42,190 nucleotides of DNA from Anaerolineae bacterium. Lineage in GTDB: Bacteria; Chloroflexota; Anaerolineae; B4-G1; SLSP01. The DNA lies in contig JAFGFI010000370.1 in NCBI GenBank assembly GCA_016931185.1, forward strand, positions 1 through 42,190. The letters are read 5' to 3'. The translations under genes and the position numbers were made by a program. Below, piece by piece: positions 33,201-40,726 of the stretch. Numbering within the stretch: position 1 is the first letter of the stretch; every line of letters begins with the position of its first letter. The notes beneath the pieces were generated by a model. The model was not told where the DNA came from, ran no database searches, and was given only the letters and a program-made list of their open reading frames with translations.

Positions 33201-33820
33201 TCCTGGCACAGGGACGTAACGTCAACGTCCTGGTACTGGACACACAGGTGTACTCCAATACCGGTGGTCAGATGTCTAAAGCCAGCCCGCGCGGCGCAGT
33301 CGCAAAGTTCGCGGCAGCAGGTCGTCCATTGCCCAAGAAAGACCTAGGCTTAATGGCGATGACTTATGGCAACGTCTACGTCGCGCAGATTTCACTGGGG
33401 ACAGACGATGGGCAGGCCCTCAAAGCGTTCCGTGAAGCAGAATCTTACGATGGACCGAGCCTCATCATTGCTTACAGCCATTGTATCTTACACGGCATTC
33501 CACAGATGAAGCTTGGCTTTGGTCAGCAGAAGAAGGCCGTGGATTCCGGCGCGTGGATTCTCTACCGGTACGACCCGCGTCTGGCACAACAGGGCAAGAA
33601 CCCGCTGCAGCTCGACTATCGCCCGCATCAGCGTGAAGATAAGCCCCCACTGGACATCAAAGAATATATGTACAATGAGGTGCGCTTTAAGACATTGCTG
33701 GCCTCTAAACCCGAGCGTGCTGCGGAATTACTTGAGTTAGCACGCCAGGATGCACAGTGGCGCTGGACGTACTACAAGCAGTTAGCTGCGTTGGATTTCA
33801 GCAGTATGGCTGCGGACTAA
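30245..33820 (+). CDS. nifJ: Pyruvate:ferredoxin (flavodoxin) oxidoreductase, single-chain
   Basis: PFOR converts pyruvate and CoA to acetyl-CoA and CO2 and reduces ferredoxin or flavodoxin, a key anaerobic step. The 1191-residue chain has the expected order: domain I from VDGNTACTYVAHKINEV, including YPITPSS and EMQSEGGAAAAVHGAL; domain II and III with KVGLLKVRLYRPF; two 4Fe-4S ferredoxin motifs, CIQCGKCAMACPHA and CTGCGLCVETCPAN, near residues 690-760; the proximal cluster start SGACPGCGEAPY; and the thiamine diphosphate site GDGWAYDIGYGGLDH with VYSNTGGQMSKASP. AGGAGG supports ATG 30245. It is transcribed alone and ends at a strong bidirectional terminator. It points to fermentative or facultative anaerobic metabolism. 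Confidence 0.96.
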   Translation: MTERKMVVVDGNTACTYVAHKINEVIAIYPITPSSSMGEMADAFSAAGQTNIWGTVPLVVEMQSEGGAAAAVHGALQTGSLTTTFTASQGLMLMIPSMYKIAGELTSAVIHVAARSLATQALSIFGDHSDVMAVRATGFAMMPSSSVLEAQDFALISQAATLEARVPFLHFFDGFRTTNELNKIEQLTRDDIKAMIDDDLVREHRARALNPDKPILRGTSQGPDVYFQGRETVNPYYLKTPEIVQKVMDKFAKVVGREYHLFDYVGAPDAEHVIVLMGSGAEVAHETVEYLVAQGEKVGLLKVRLYRPFSVEAFSAALPATVKLIAALDRTKEPGSAGEPLYLDLITALTETGRSDIKVIGGRYGLSSKEFTPAMVKGIFDEMKKDNPKNHFTVGINDDVTHTSIEYDPSFNIEPGNVTRALFYGLGSDGTVGANHDTIEIIGMETDNYAQGYFAYDAKKSGGYTISHLRFGPRPIRQTCLITSASFIGCHQFVFLEKLDVLGPAQKGATFLLNTPYAPEETWDKMPRHIQQQIIDKKLKFYAINAYEVAKQAGMPGRINTIMQTCFFALSGVLPRDEAIAKIKEAIHKRFIRKGENVVRMNYAAVDNALANMVEIEVPAEATSTVEVPPVMVPGGPDFVYEVAAKIAALRGDEVPVSAMPVDGTFPTGTTQYEKRSVALEMPVWNPDVCIQCGKCAMACPHAVIRMKVYEPEILENAPEGFQFADAKGRKFEGKKFTIQAAPEDCTGCGLCVETCPANDKENPGRKAINMTPQPPIRAQQREYWNFFFNEIPDYDRADLNLNLVKETQLLRPLFEFSGACPGCGEAPYVRLLSQLFGDRAIISNATGCSSIYGGHMPTTPYTKNADGRGPSWNNSLFEDNAEFGYGFRLTLDKQEEYACELVEKFRDKLGNELADGLLTAEQMTEANYAAQRDRVVQLKVRLAEEDSPAAKDLLSLADVLVRRSVWILGGDGWAYDIGYGGLDHVLAQGRNVNVLVLDTQVYSNTGGQMSKASPRGAVAKFAAAGRPLPKKDLGLMAMTYGNVYVAQISLGTDDGQALKAFREAESYDGPSLIIAYSHCILHGIPQMKLGFGQQKKAVDSGAWILYRYDPRLAQQGKNPLQLDYRPHQREDKPPLDIKEYMYNEVRFKTLLASKPERAAELLELARQDAQWRWTYYKQLAALDFSSMAAD

Positions 33821-33836
33821 TTAAGTCCCCACTACG

Positions 33837-33887
33837 TTTCAATAAACAAACACGCTCGCGCAACGCGAGCGTGTTTGTTTATTGAAA
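33837..33887. terminator. Perfect 24-bp bidirectional terminator
   Basis: The arms at 33837-33860 and 33864-33887 are perfect complements with a CAA loop. The GC-rich part is nearest the loop and the outer part is T-rich in the 3' arm on both strands, as expected between the convergent PFOR and secreted-protein genes. Confidence 0.85.
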
Positions 33888-33900
33888 TCAACAGAGCAGG

Positions 33901-36900
33901 CTATTCGCGTATTATCAACGGCAAGTATAAATAACTTGGTGAAGTTGTAGCAACCTCTAGTTGCCAAGTTTCAGTAACAGCACTTATGTTACCGGCTCTA
34001 TCTAATGCCCTTACCGTCCAAGTGTAGTTCCCATCATCTAGCACTGTTGTCGAGTAGGGAATGGGCAATGTGTAGGGGATAGTATTGAGACGCAATGTGT
34101 AACTGACCGCACCACTTGCAGCTTCGTCACTCCAGGTGAAGGTTATAACATTCACATTCGTTATGGTATTGTTCGCCGGCGCAAGCAATGTTGGTGCGTT
34201 TGGCGGGGAAGTATCTACAATGAATGACCAGGCAGCAGGATAAGAACTGGTGTTACTTAATGTATCATAGGCAGCGACGGTCCATGTATAAATTCCATCA
34301 TCAAGGATTGTAGTGTACTGATTCGTATAGCCTACATCAACCGCGAGAGCATCAAAATTCAGAAGGTAACCAGCCACATCTAAACTGGGACTGTGTTCCC
34401 AGGTGAAAGAGGCTTGGGGTATATTAAACCAAGTACCATTTGCGGGAGTAACTAATATAGGAGAGTCGGGGGCGACTGTATCTAACCTGATCTCCCAGGG
34501 AACGGTCCAGTCGGAGTAGCCGACTGCATTGTAAGCACGCACGCTCCATACGTGAAGGCCGTTTAAAAGAAGAGATACAGAAGTCGTGCCCGTAGTGGTT
34601 ATTACACCACCGTCCAATTGCACATTATAACCGGTTGGTTGCACACCTGTACCGGCCTGCCAGCTCAAGGTCAGGACAGAAGTATTCGTGAGCGTACCAT
34701 TTGGGGGCGACAATAATTCGGGAATGGCCGGGGGGGAGATCATTTGTGAAGTGGCCGTTGCGACGCCTGTCGCGCCTTCTGGACTGGTGACATACACAAC
34801 ATTGCTTATTGTGCCACTGTAGGTCTTTTCCACAGTAACCACGATAGTTTCTGTCCACACGCCACGAGAGCCGGGAATAGTACTCGTCCAGGTTATAGGG
34901 CGCGCAGGCAACACTACAGTGCCACCTGAGGTTTCGCCTATACTGATTTGCGATGGCAATATATCGGTGATGGTAGCATGTACATCTATAAAACTCGTGT
35001 TCGTGATGTGAAGCGTATAGGTCAGTTGTGTACCGGCAAGAACTGGATTTGGCGTGACGTGTTGGGTCACAGCTATACCGGTCTCATCAGCCCCCAGATC
35101 GTAGCCACTGCCCTGCGGGCGTGAATCGCCATCCATATCGTCGTTTACACTTGTGCTCACCCCCCTGTCAATAGCGACTGAGGTCAATTGGATATGGTAA
35201 TCCCCGGCACCGGGATCCACGAAGGCAGGATCTCCGGTGTGGGCATTTGTGACGATAATGTTGCCACTACCATCTGTGTCAGTCATGTTGCTATACCACA
35301 ATACACCGTTCAGGGTGGCTGTATTTCCTGCCGCGACGGTAATCCCTACGTTGTGACTCACCACGATGGTGTTGACCAGGTTTATCGTGCTATTAGTACC
35401 GCGGATATAAAGGCCTATCCCATCTCCGTTCTTATTATTGGCGATAGTGGTGTGTACCAGGGTCACGTGTGTCGCATTAGGGAAAGAAGAATCTAAGGTG
35501 TACATTCCACTACCTGCGGTTTCAGCTTCATTGTCAGCGATGATCGTATTTGTTAAGATGGCAGTACTGTTGAACAGATATAATCCCCCACCATTACCCT
35601 CAATAGTGTAGCCTGGATAACTGTAAACAGTGTTAGCCGTTATAGTTATACCGTTCAGTTGACCGGCACTGTTCGCAAGCCAGATGCCGCCACCCTGCTT
35701 CGCTTCATTTCCCTGGACGACATTGTCGATCATTACCAGATTGGATAAATGATTCAAGTATAACCCTCCACCAAAAGTGATAGCGGTATTGCTGAGTACT
35801 GTGTTTTCACTTAATGTTACATTGCGCGCGCCAGTTAATTTTATCCCACCACCTTCTGCCACAACAAAGCCAGTCGTTCCCGCATTATTATGAGCTATAG
35901 TGTTATTTGTCAGTGTTATGTAGTCACTTGCCGAAAAACACAGTCCGCCACACGTATTAGCAGCGGAGTTGTAGCTGATAGTGTTACTCATTAGAGTGGC
36001 GTAGCCACTTCGTAAGAAGTTCATACCAGCATAATGCTTCATCCCGCCACCTATATGATTCGCTATGTTTTCATTGACTATGTTATCGATAAGCGTTGCA
36101 CCAGGGCTGTCGATGAAATTTCCCCCACCGCTCCCACTAGCTCTGTTCCGCACAATGATGTTACTCTGTAACGTTGCATTAGGGCAGTTGTAAAAGGATA
36201 TACCTCCGCCTCCTCCCCCACTCCCCGCTTTTGGGAATGGATTGGCCATATTTTCTTTAATTGTATTGCTGTTCAAAATCACATTAGCACTGTTTTCTAA
36301 ATGCAATCCGCCTCCCAAACCCCGTTCAGTTCTATTTCCATTGATCAAATTGTGCGCCAACAACGCGCCATCGCTATAATAGAAACACAACCCTCCTCCG
36401 GTACCCGTGATGCCTGCCGTGTTGCTGAGAACGGCATTGTTGATCAAAGTCGAACGCATACTACCTGTAAAGTATAGGCCACCTCCTAAATCGGCGTTGT
36501 TATACTCAATCCCACAGTCACTGAGGGTCACAGATGCCTGAATGATGCACACGCCACCACCGGCATCGCGCGCATCTTCTCCTCCGCCTAGTCCGGTTGC
36601 ATCACCCCCTGTAAGCCGCAATCCTTCGATAGTAGGACTGATGTCCCCGGAAATATAAAGCACGCGCCCCTTTCCTTGTGCATCCAGGGTGGTCGGGTGC
36701 GCAATAGGATCAGGGATAAGCCAGTCTGTCATCGTATAGCCGCCCTGAATCGTCAGGGTTTTGCTGAGGTAAACCACCTGCGTTATGCCACCTTGGGCAT
36801 TGACGTTCGAGCAGTATCCTGCCACTTTGATCACATCGGTAGGATGCGTACTCGCATTGACCGCGGCTTGAACACTGGGGTAGATAAAGCCATCATTCAG

Positions 36901-39654
36901 CCGTGCATAGCAATGATTTAGCGAATCCGATCCCCAGAACGCATCCCGTAGTGCGCGATCTGCCGTCGCGCGTTGAACCATCAAGAACCAGGCCGTTCCG
37001 GCCACACTGGGCGCCTGGGGGAAGTCGGTGAGGGTAGTGATGGGGGAGACGGCATATAACAGACCCCCATTGGCATCCACAGTTTGGAGTTTCTCCATTT
37101 CGTCCAGGATCAATTGGGCTTTTTGGATATAGATGTGCCCTCGTAAATCCCCTTCCTCCAGCAAAGCATACCCCAACTTCAACGCAGCCATTGCTACGCC
37201 CAACGAACCCTCAGACCAAACAACATCCGTTGCCGGCCAGTCAATATCCTCCGGCTCTGCCGTGCCGGTGTACAGCTTGTATCCCCAAAGCGTCAATGCA
37301 TCGCTAAGGTCGCCCACATTGCTGATGGTGACCGTGTTACTATACACTATATCTGCGTACGCTAGGGAACGTTTAGCTTTCGTCAATTCTCCCCTCGCGG
37401 TCCAGTAGATCGCGCCCCACGAGGCTGCATCAAGGGCATCCCCGGTATTGAGCGTTCCGGTGATATTCATCCCCTGATTAAGACGGCCTTTTGCTTCATC
37501 CCAAAGCTTTGTCATATTGTCGCGCAACAATTCGGCGGCATCACTGTACCGTTGTTCTCCCGTCATTCGCCCAAGGTCGCGCAAGAAAAAGTAAATATCA
37601 ATATTGTGTTCAGTCGCTACCCATCCGATAGCTTCATCGGTAAAGACATCAGTGTTAGCTATCCACCTACCAGTTCCCCCGGTAAACAGCCCGTAACGCG
37701 GATCTGTGGGAGTAATGATTTGATGACTAAGGATATAGTCGGCGGTGCGGGTAATGGTTGCCAAATAGCGGAGGTCGGCGGATTGAAGGCTGTAAAAGAG
37801 AAGACCATAACCGAGCCAGGCATTGGCGCCAAGGCGCAGGTAATCCATATCATAAAAACTGTCTTTTTCGCCACCATACCCCATACCGTTGAAAGAAAAA
37901 CCAAAACTGCCGATAGGCGTTGTAGGTAATTGTCCGTCATTCTGGAAACTGCTCACATAACTTGCCAGACTGTCGGCCTGCTCAGTTTGCGCAGTCATCG
38001 TTCGCGCGATAAGGGCCAATCCCTGATCGTAAGTAAAACCGCGTCCCAATCGGGCCATAGAATTCTTTTGATCAAGTGTGCCATAGTGGCAGTAATCATA
38101 GCCGATAACATAAGATCCTATGCTGGGACTATACCACGCCCGGCGCACATATTCTGAGGCGGTACACGTAAACGATTTGTAACGAGTAATCATTCCACTG
38201 ACGGCGATATAGCCAGGAATATCCGCAATGGTTGGGAAAACGACAGTTTGTTGATCCAACCAGTAACTGGCCTGGTCCTCAACCGCGCGTGAAACGGGGA
38301 CACGCGGCGTTAAGGTCGCGCCGTAAATATCCCAATCTCCATAACGTGCATCTTCCCAAATGACGGTATTACCCCATATTGCCGGTTCGCTTTGTGCCCG
38401 TAGGTCCAGCGTAATACGAAATTCGGCGGGGTCCGCAACGGGACGATCAATGTCCTTCCAATTGGGAATCCCATCACTGCCTGTATCCAAATTTAAATCA
38501 TAGGCATATATATCTTGCCCACGATCAGACCAGACGACATAAGGTTGCCAGATCTCGGGATACTCGTGGCGCCATGGCCAGCGGGGTAACACAAACTGAG
38601 ACGGGCCTGTTGCCGTCATATCTTCGTCGTAGCGGTCCAAAATGTGATCGTCATCCAGATCTAAATCCAGGATATGTATACTATTTCCGCAATACCCGGC
38701 GTCACAAGCATCAGACCATACAAGAAGATCGCGGTGAACGGCGAGGATACCTTGCCAATCGAAGGCCAATGTTGTGTCGGTAACAACACGATATTGGCCA
38801 CTCCAAGGGGATGGGGCGGTTTCCTGCCAATCTAAAAGCCCATCATGATCATCATCGTGAGAGAGATCATAACAGTCAATATGGTCACCCCAAGCGTTGT
38901 TATACCAGCATGCGACTTTATAATCCTCATCCCAATAAATAACGGGGAGGGTTTGCGCATATCCATGAGGCCAATGCGCACAGCACGAAAGGCGATGCCA
39001 AATGTCATCAGCAGTAGGATCATACCCTGGCTCAACGGCATCAGGCACACCGTTATTATTAGCGTCCAACTCAATCATAGCCGTATACCACATGCCTGCG
39101 GGTGTCCATGCCATGTAGACGATCATTTCATCTGAGATTTCTACTGCATGAGAATATCCACGATTGAGAATATAAAATGGTGTAATCACCTCAGTAGCAG
39201 TAAAAGGGCCGGCATCACTACACTGTGGATTATAATACCCCCACAGTCCTTGCTCTCCACTTCGCTCACTGCGCCACACGACGACACCTTGTGAAATAGT
39301 AACCTTACGCACCTCATCAGGTTTATCCGTAATCGTAAGTGTTTCCCCTGTTGTCAGATTGTGAAGGTACACGCCACCTTCTTGTCCCCGGTAAGCTATA
39401 CAGTCGCCGGAGATGCTACCCTGATATTGAGAATCTGTAGCCGTAATGACAGGGAACACATCCGGGGGCGCATTTTGGCGCATTGGTGAAGGGGGTATTA
39501 AAGACCCTTCAGCACCCTGTACTGGATGGAACACATTTAGTGCCATCAACATTGCAAACAATAGGCTGATACCCAGAGTTGTAGCCAACCCTAGGCGGAT
39601 ACAGACACTTAAACAAAACATACGTGTTTTAGACCGAGTATTATATGTTAACAT
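33901..39654 (-). CDS. Giant secreted multidomain protein (propeller, alpha-toroid, beta-helix, Ig-like repeats)
   Basis: The 1917-residue protein starts at ATG 39654, six bases after GGGAGG, with a signal peptide (RLGLATTLGISLLFAML, cleavage near VQGA). Residues about 50-470 repeat motifs such as YAYDLNLD, VIWEDARYGDWDIYGA and LLVWSD, suggesting a TolB-like propeller. About 480-920 contain FTYDQGLALIART, YDMDYLRLGANAWLGY and ALDAASWGAIYW, like an alpha/alpha-toroid glycosidase. About 920-1490 are Asn/Gly-rich parallel beta-helix repeats (TLINNAVLSNTAG, ITLTNNTIAHNNAG). A DUF11-like domain follows, then three Ig/Fn3-type repeats (PPNGTLTNTSVLTLSW, PANGTWFNIPQASFTW, PANNTITNVNVITFTW). The end is SYLYLPLIIRE. 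Polysaccharide binding or degradation at the surface is likely, but the catalytic residues are not identified. Confidence 0.8.
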   Translation of the reverse strand: MLTYNTRSKTRMFCLSVCIRLGLATTLGISLLFAMLMALNVFHPVQGAEGSLIPPSPMRQNAPPDVFPVITATDSQYQGSISGDCIAYRGQEGGVYLHNLTTGETLTITDKPDEVRKVTISQGVVVWRSERSGEQGLWGYYNPQCSDAGPFTATEVITPFYILNRGYSHAVEISDEMIVYMAWTPAGMWYTAMIELDANNNGVPDAVEPGYDPTADDIWHRLSCCAHWPHGYAQTLPVIYWDEDYKVACWYNNAWGDHIDCYDLSHDDDHDGLLDWQETAPSPWSGQYRVVTDTTLAFDWQGILAVHRDLLVWSDACDAGYCGNSIHILDLDLDDDHILDRYDEDMTATGPSQFVLPRWPWRHEYPEIWQPYVVWSDRGQDIYAYDLNLDTGSDGIPNWKDIDRPVADPAEFRITLDLRAQSEPAIWGNTVIWEDARYGDWDIYGATLTPRVPVSRAVEDQASYWLDQQTVVFPTIADIPGYIAVSGMITRYKSFTCTASEYVRRAWYSPSIGSYVIGYDYCHYGTLDQKNSMARLGRGFTYDQGLALIARTMTAQTEQADSLASYVSSFQNDGQLPTTPIGSFGFSFNGMGYGGEKDSFYDMDYLRLGANAWLGYGLLFYSLQSADLRYLATITRTADYILSHQIITPTDPRYGLFTGGTGRWIANTDVFTDEAIGWVATEHNIDIYFFLRDLGRMTGEQRYSDAAELLRDNMTKLWDEAKGRLNQGMNITGTLNTGDALDAASWGAIYWTARGELTKAKRSLAYADIVYSNTVTISNVGDLSDALTLWGYKLYTGTAEPEDIDWPATDVVWSEGSLGVAMAALKLGYALLEEGDLRGHIYIQKAQLILDEMEKLQTVDANGGLLYAVSPITTLTDFPQAPSVAGTAWFLMVQRATADRALRDAFWGSDSLNHCYARLNDGFIYPSVQAAVNASTHPTDVIKVAGYCSNVNAQGGITQVVYLSKTLTIQGGYTMTDWLIPDPIAHPTTLDAQGKGRVLYISGDISPTIEGLRLTGGDATGLGGGEDARDAGGGVCIIQASVTLSDCGIEYNNADLGGGLYFTGSMRSTLINNAVLSNTAGITGTGGGLCFYYSDGALLAHNLINGNRTERGLGGGLHLENSANVILNSNTIKENMANPFPKAGSGGGGGGISFYNCPNATLQSNIIVRNRASGSGGGNFIDSPGATLIDNIVNENIANHIGGGMKHYAGMNFLRSGYATLMSNTISYNSAANTCGGLCFSASDYITLTNNTIAHNNAGTTGFVVAEGGGIKLTGARNVTLSENTVLSNTAITFGGGLYLNHLSNLVMIDNVVQGNEAKQGGGIWLANSAGQLNGITITANTVYSYPGYTIEGNGGGLYLFNSTAILTNTIIADNEAETAGSGMYTLDSSFPNATHVTLVHTTIANNKNGDGIGLYIRGTNSTINLVNTIVVSHNVGITVAAGNTATLNGVLWYSNMTDTDGSGNIIVTNAHTGDPAFVDPGAGDYHIQLTSVAIDRGVSTSVNDDMDGDSRPQGSGYDLGADETGIAVTQHVTPNPVLAGTQLTYTLHITNTSFIDVHATITDILPSQISIGETSGGTVVLPARPITWTSTIPGSRGVWTETIVVTVEKTYSGTISNVVYVTSPEGATGVATATSQMISPPAIPELLSPPNGTLTNTSVLTLSWQAGTGVQPTGYNVQLDGGVITTTGTTSVSLLLNGLHVWSVRAYNAVGYSDWTVPWEIRLDTVAPDSPILVTPANGTWFNIPQASFTWEHSPSLDVAGYLLNFDALAVDVGYTNQYTTILDDGIYTWTVAAYDTLSNTSSYPAAWSFIVDTSPPNAPTLLAPANNTITNVNVITFTWSDEAASGAVSYTLRLNTIPYTLPIPYSTTVLDDGNYTWTVRALDRAGNISAVTETWQLEVATTSPSYLYLPLIIRE

Positions 39655-39784
39655 TGGTTCCCTCCCTTCGCTAACATAAACTAAATACACACCATTTCTC
39701 TAAATTGTCAAATGTTTTATCATTGACCCAAATTGTTATCTGCGGATCTGGAAAAGAATCATAGACGGATAAATGTTAAGTAGC

Positions 39785-39957
39785 CGTTTAGTTTTGTGAG
39801 CAATTACCGTTTTTTGTCACCTGCTCCAGACAGAAGCGAGGATTTGGGGGTGTTTTTTCGTTGGCGGGCTACACCCGCCAACGAAAAAACACTCCTTTCC
39901 TACAGCTTTAGCCGCTTTGCTGCCGTCAATGGCGCCGTTGGCTCACAAAACTAAACG
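39785..39957. repeat. 173-bp element with perfect 17-bp inverted ends and an inner hairpin
   Basis: CGTTTAGTTTTGTGAGC (39785-39801) and GCTCACAAAACTAAACG (39941-39957) are perfect complements. It lies between the divergent secreted-protein and adenosyltransferase genes. The rest of 39655-40071 holds the M3 copy at 40007 and a possible -10 (TATAAT, 39987-39992). Confidence 0.75.
39850..39892. repeat. Perfect 19-bp hairpin, U-run/A-run arm class
   Basis: GTGTTTTTTCGTTGGCGGG (39850-39868) and CCCGCCAACGAAAAAACAC (39874-39892) pair around CTACA. It sits in the centre of the 39785-39957 element and has the same layout as hairpins at 11537, 13671 and 26162. Confidence 0.8.
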
Positions 39958-40006
39958 TATACAATTTTAAAAAGAGGGTTAGCACGTATAATCGGTGGGG
40001 GACAAA

Positions 40007-40032
40007 GAACGCGCTATGGAAAGCGCGGCTAC
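40007..40032. repeat. Palindromic unit, family M3, inverse orientation
   Basis: GAACGCGCTATGGAAAGCGC followed by GGCTAC is the reverse complement of the units at 22351-22440. It lies 40 bases upstream of the adenosyltransferase gene. Confidence 0.7.
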
Positions 40033-40071
40033 ATCACAACGCTTGTACGCGCTAACAAAAGAGGTATTGAT

Positions 40072-40626
40072 ATGCACAAATCCATCTTCTATACGGGTAA
40101 AGGAGATACCGGTTATACAGAACGGCTCTCTGGGAAAATTACTGTTTCCAAGAGCAGTATAGCCATTGATACACTCGGTGATCTGGATGAAACAAGCTGT
40201 GCCATTGGTGTAGCGCGCGCGCTGGTGAGGGGTGAAACGCTTAAGGAAATTCTACTCACCACCCAACATCATCTCTGCGCGCTTATGTCGCACGTAGCCG
40301 CAGTAGCAGAGACACGACAACACTTTCCAGGGGTTTCACAAACTGAGGTGTATTGGCTTGAGGAAACTATGACTAATCTGGAGGAGAATATCCCTCCCCT
40401 ACAAAACTTCGTTCTGCCTGGGGATTCCCAGGTTGAAGCTGCCTGTCACCTTGCCCGCGCAGTTGCGCGGCGGGCCGAGCGCAGACTGGTCGCTCTGGCT
40501 GAAGTCGAATCTGAGATAACACCTCCAAACCTGGTTTACATGAACCGGCTTTCTTCGTTGTTATTCATCATAGGCTTGCACACGCACGAATTTCCAGAAG
40601 AAGCCCACTCACCGGCCAAAGATTAA
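40072..40626 (+). CDS. Cob(I)alamin adenosyltransferase, PduO type
   Basis: PduO-type enzymes transfer adenosine from ATP to cob(I)alamin, making coenzyme B12. The 184-residue protein has the ATP-binding N-terminus IFYTGKGDTGYTERLSGK and VSKSS, then TLGDLDETSCAIGVARA, the C-terminal motif CHLARAVARRAERRLVAL and the final VYMNRLSSLLFIIG, all in family order. ATG 40072 follows AGAGG. The C-terminus has a short charged extension. Adjacent genes are unrelated; coenzyme B12 use must lie elsewhere in the genome. Confidence 0.93.
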   Translation: MHKSIFYTGKGDTGYTERLSGKITVSKSSIAIDTLGDLDETSCAIGVARALVRGETLKEILLTTQHHLCALMSHVAAVAETRQHFPGVSQTEVYWLEETMTNLEENIPPLQNFVLPGDSQVEAACHLARAVARRAERRLVALAEVESEITPPNLVYMNRLSSLLFIIGLHTHEFPEEAHSPAKD

Positions 40627-40640
40627 TCTCCGCAACATAT

Positions 40641-40685
40641 AAACCATAAAGCGCTGAGGTGATCTACCTCAGCGCTTTATGGTTT
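40641..40685. terminator. Perfect 20-bp bidirectional terminator
   Basis: AAACCATAAAGCGCTGAGGT (40641-40660) pairs with the complementary arm at 40666-40685 around GATCT. It is located between the convergent adenosyltransferase and protease genes, with T-rich 3' flanks on both strands. Confidence 0.85.
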
Positions 40686-40726
40686 TATCTACGCTAACTA
40701 CCTTTTAAACTTGTTATCACATCCGG

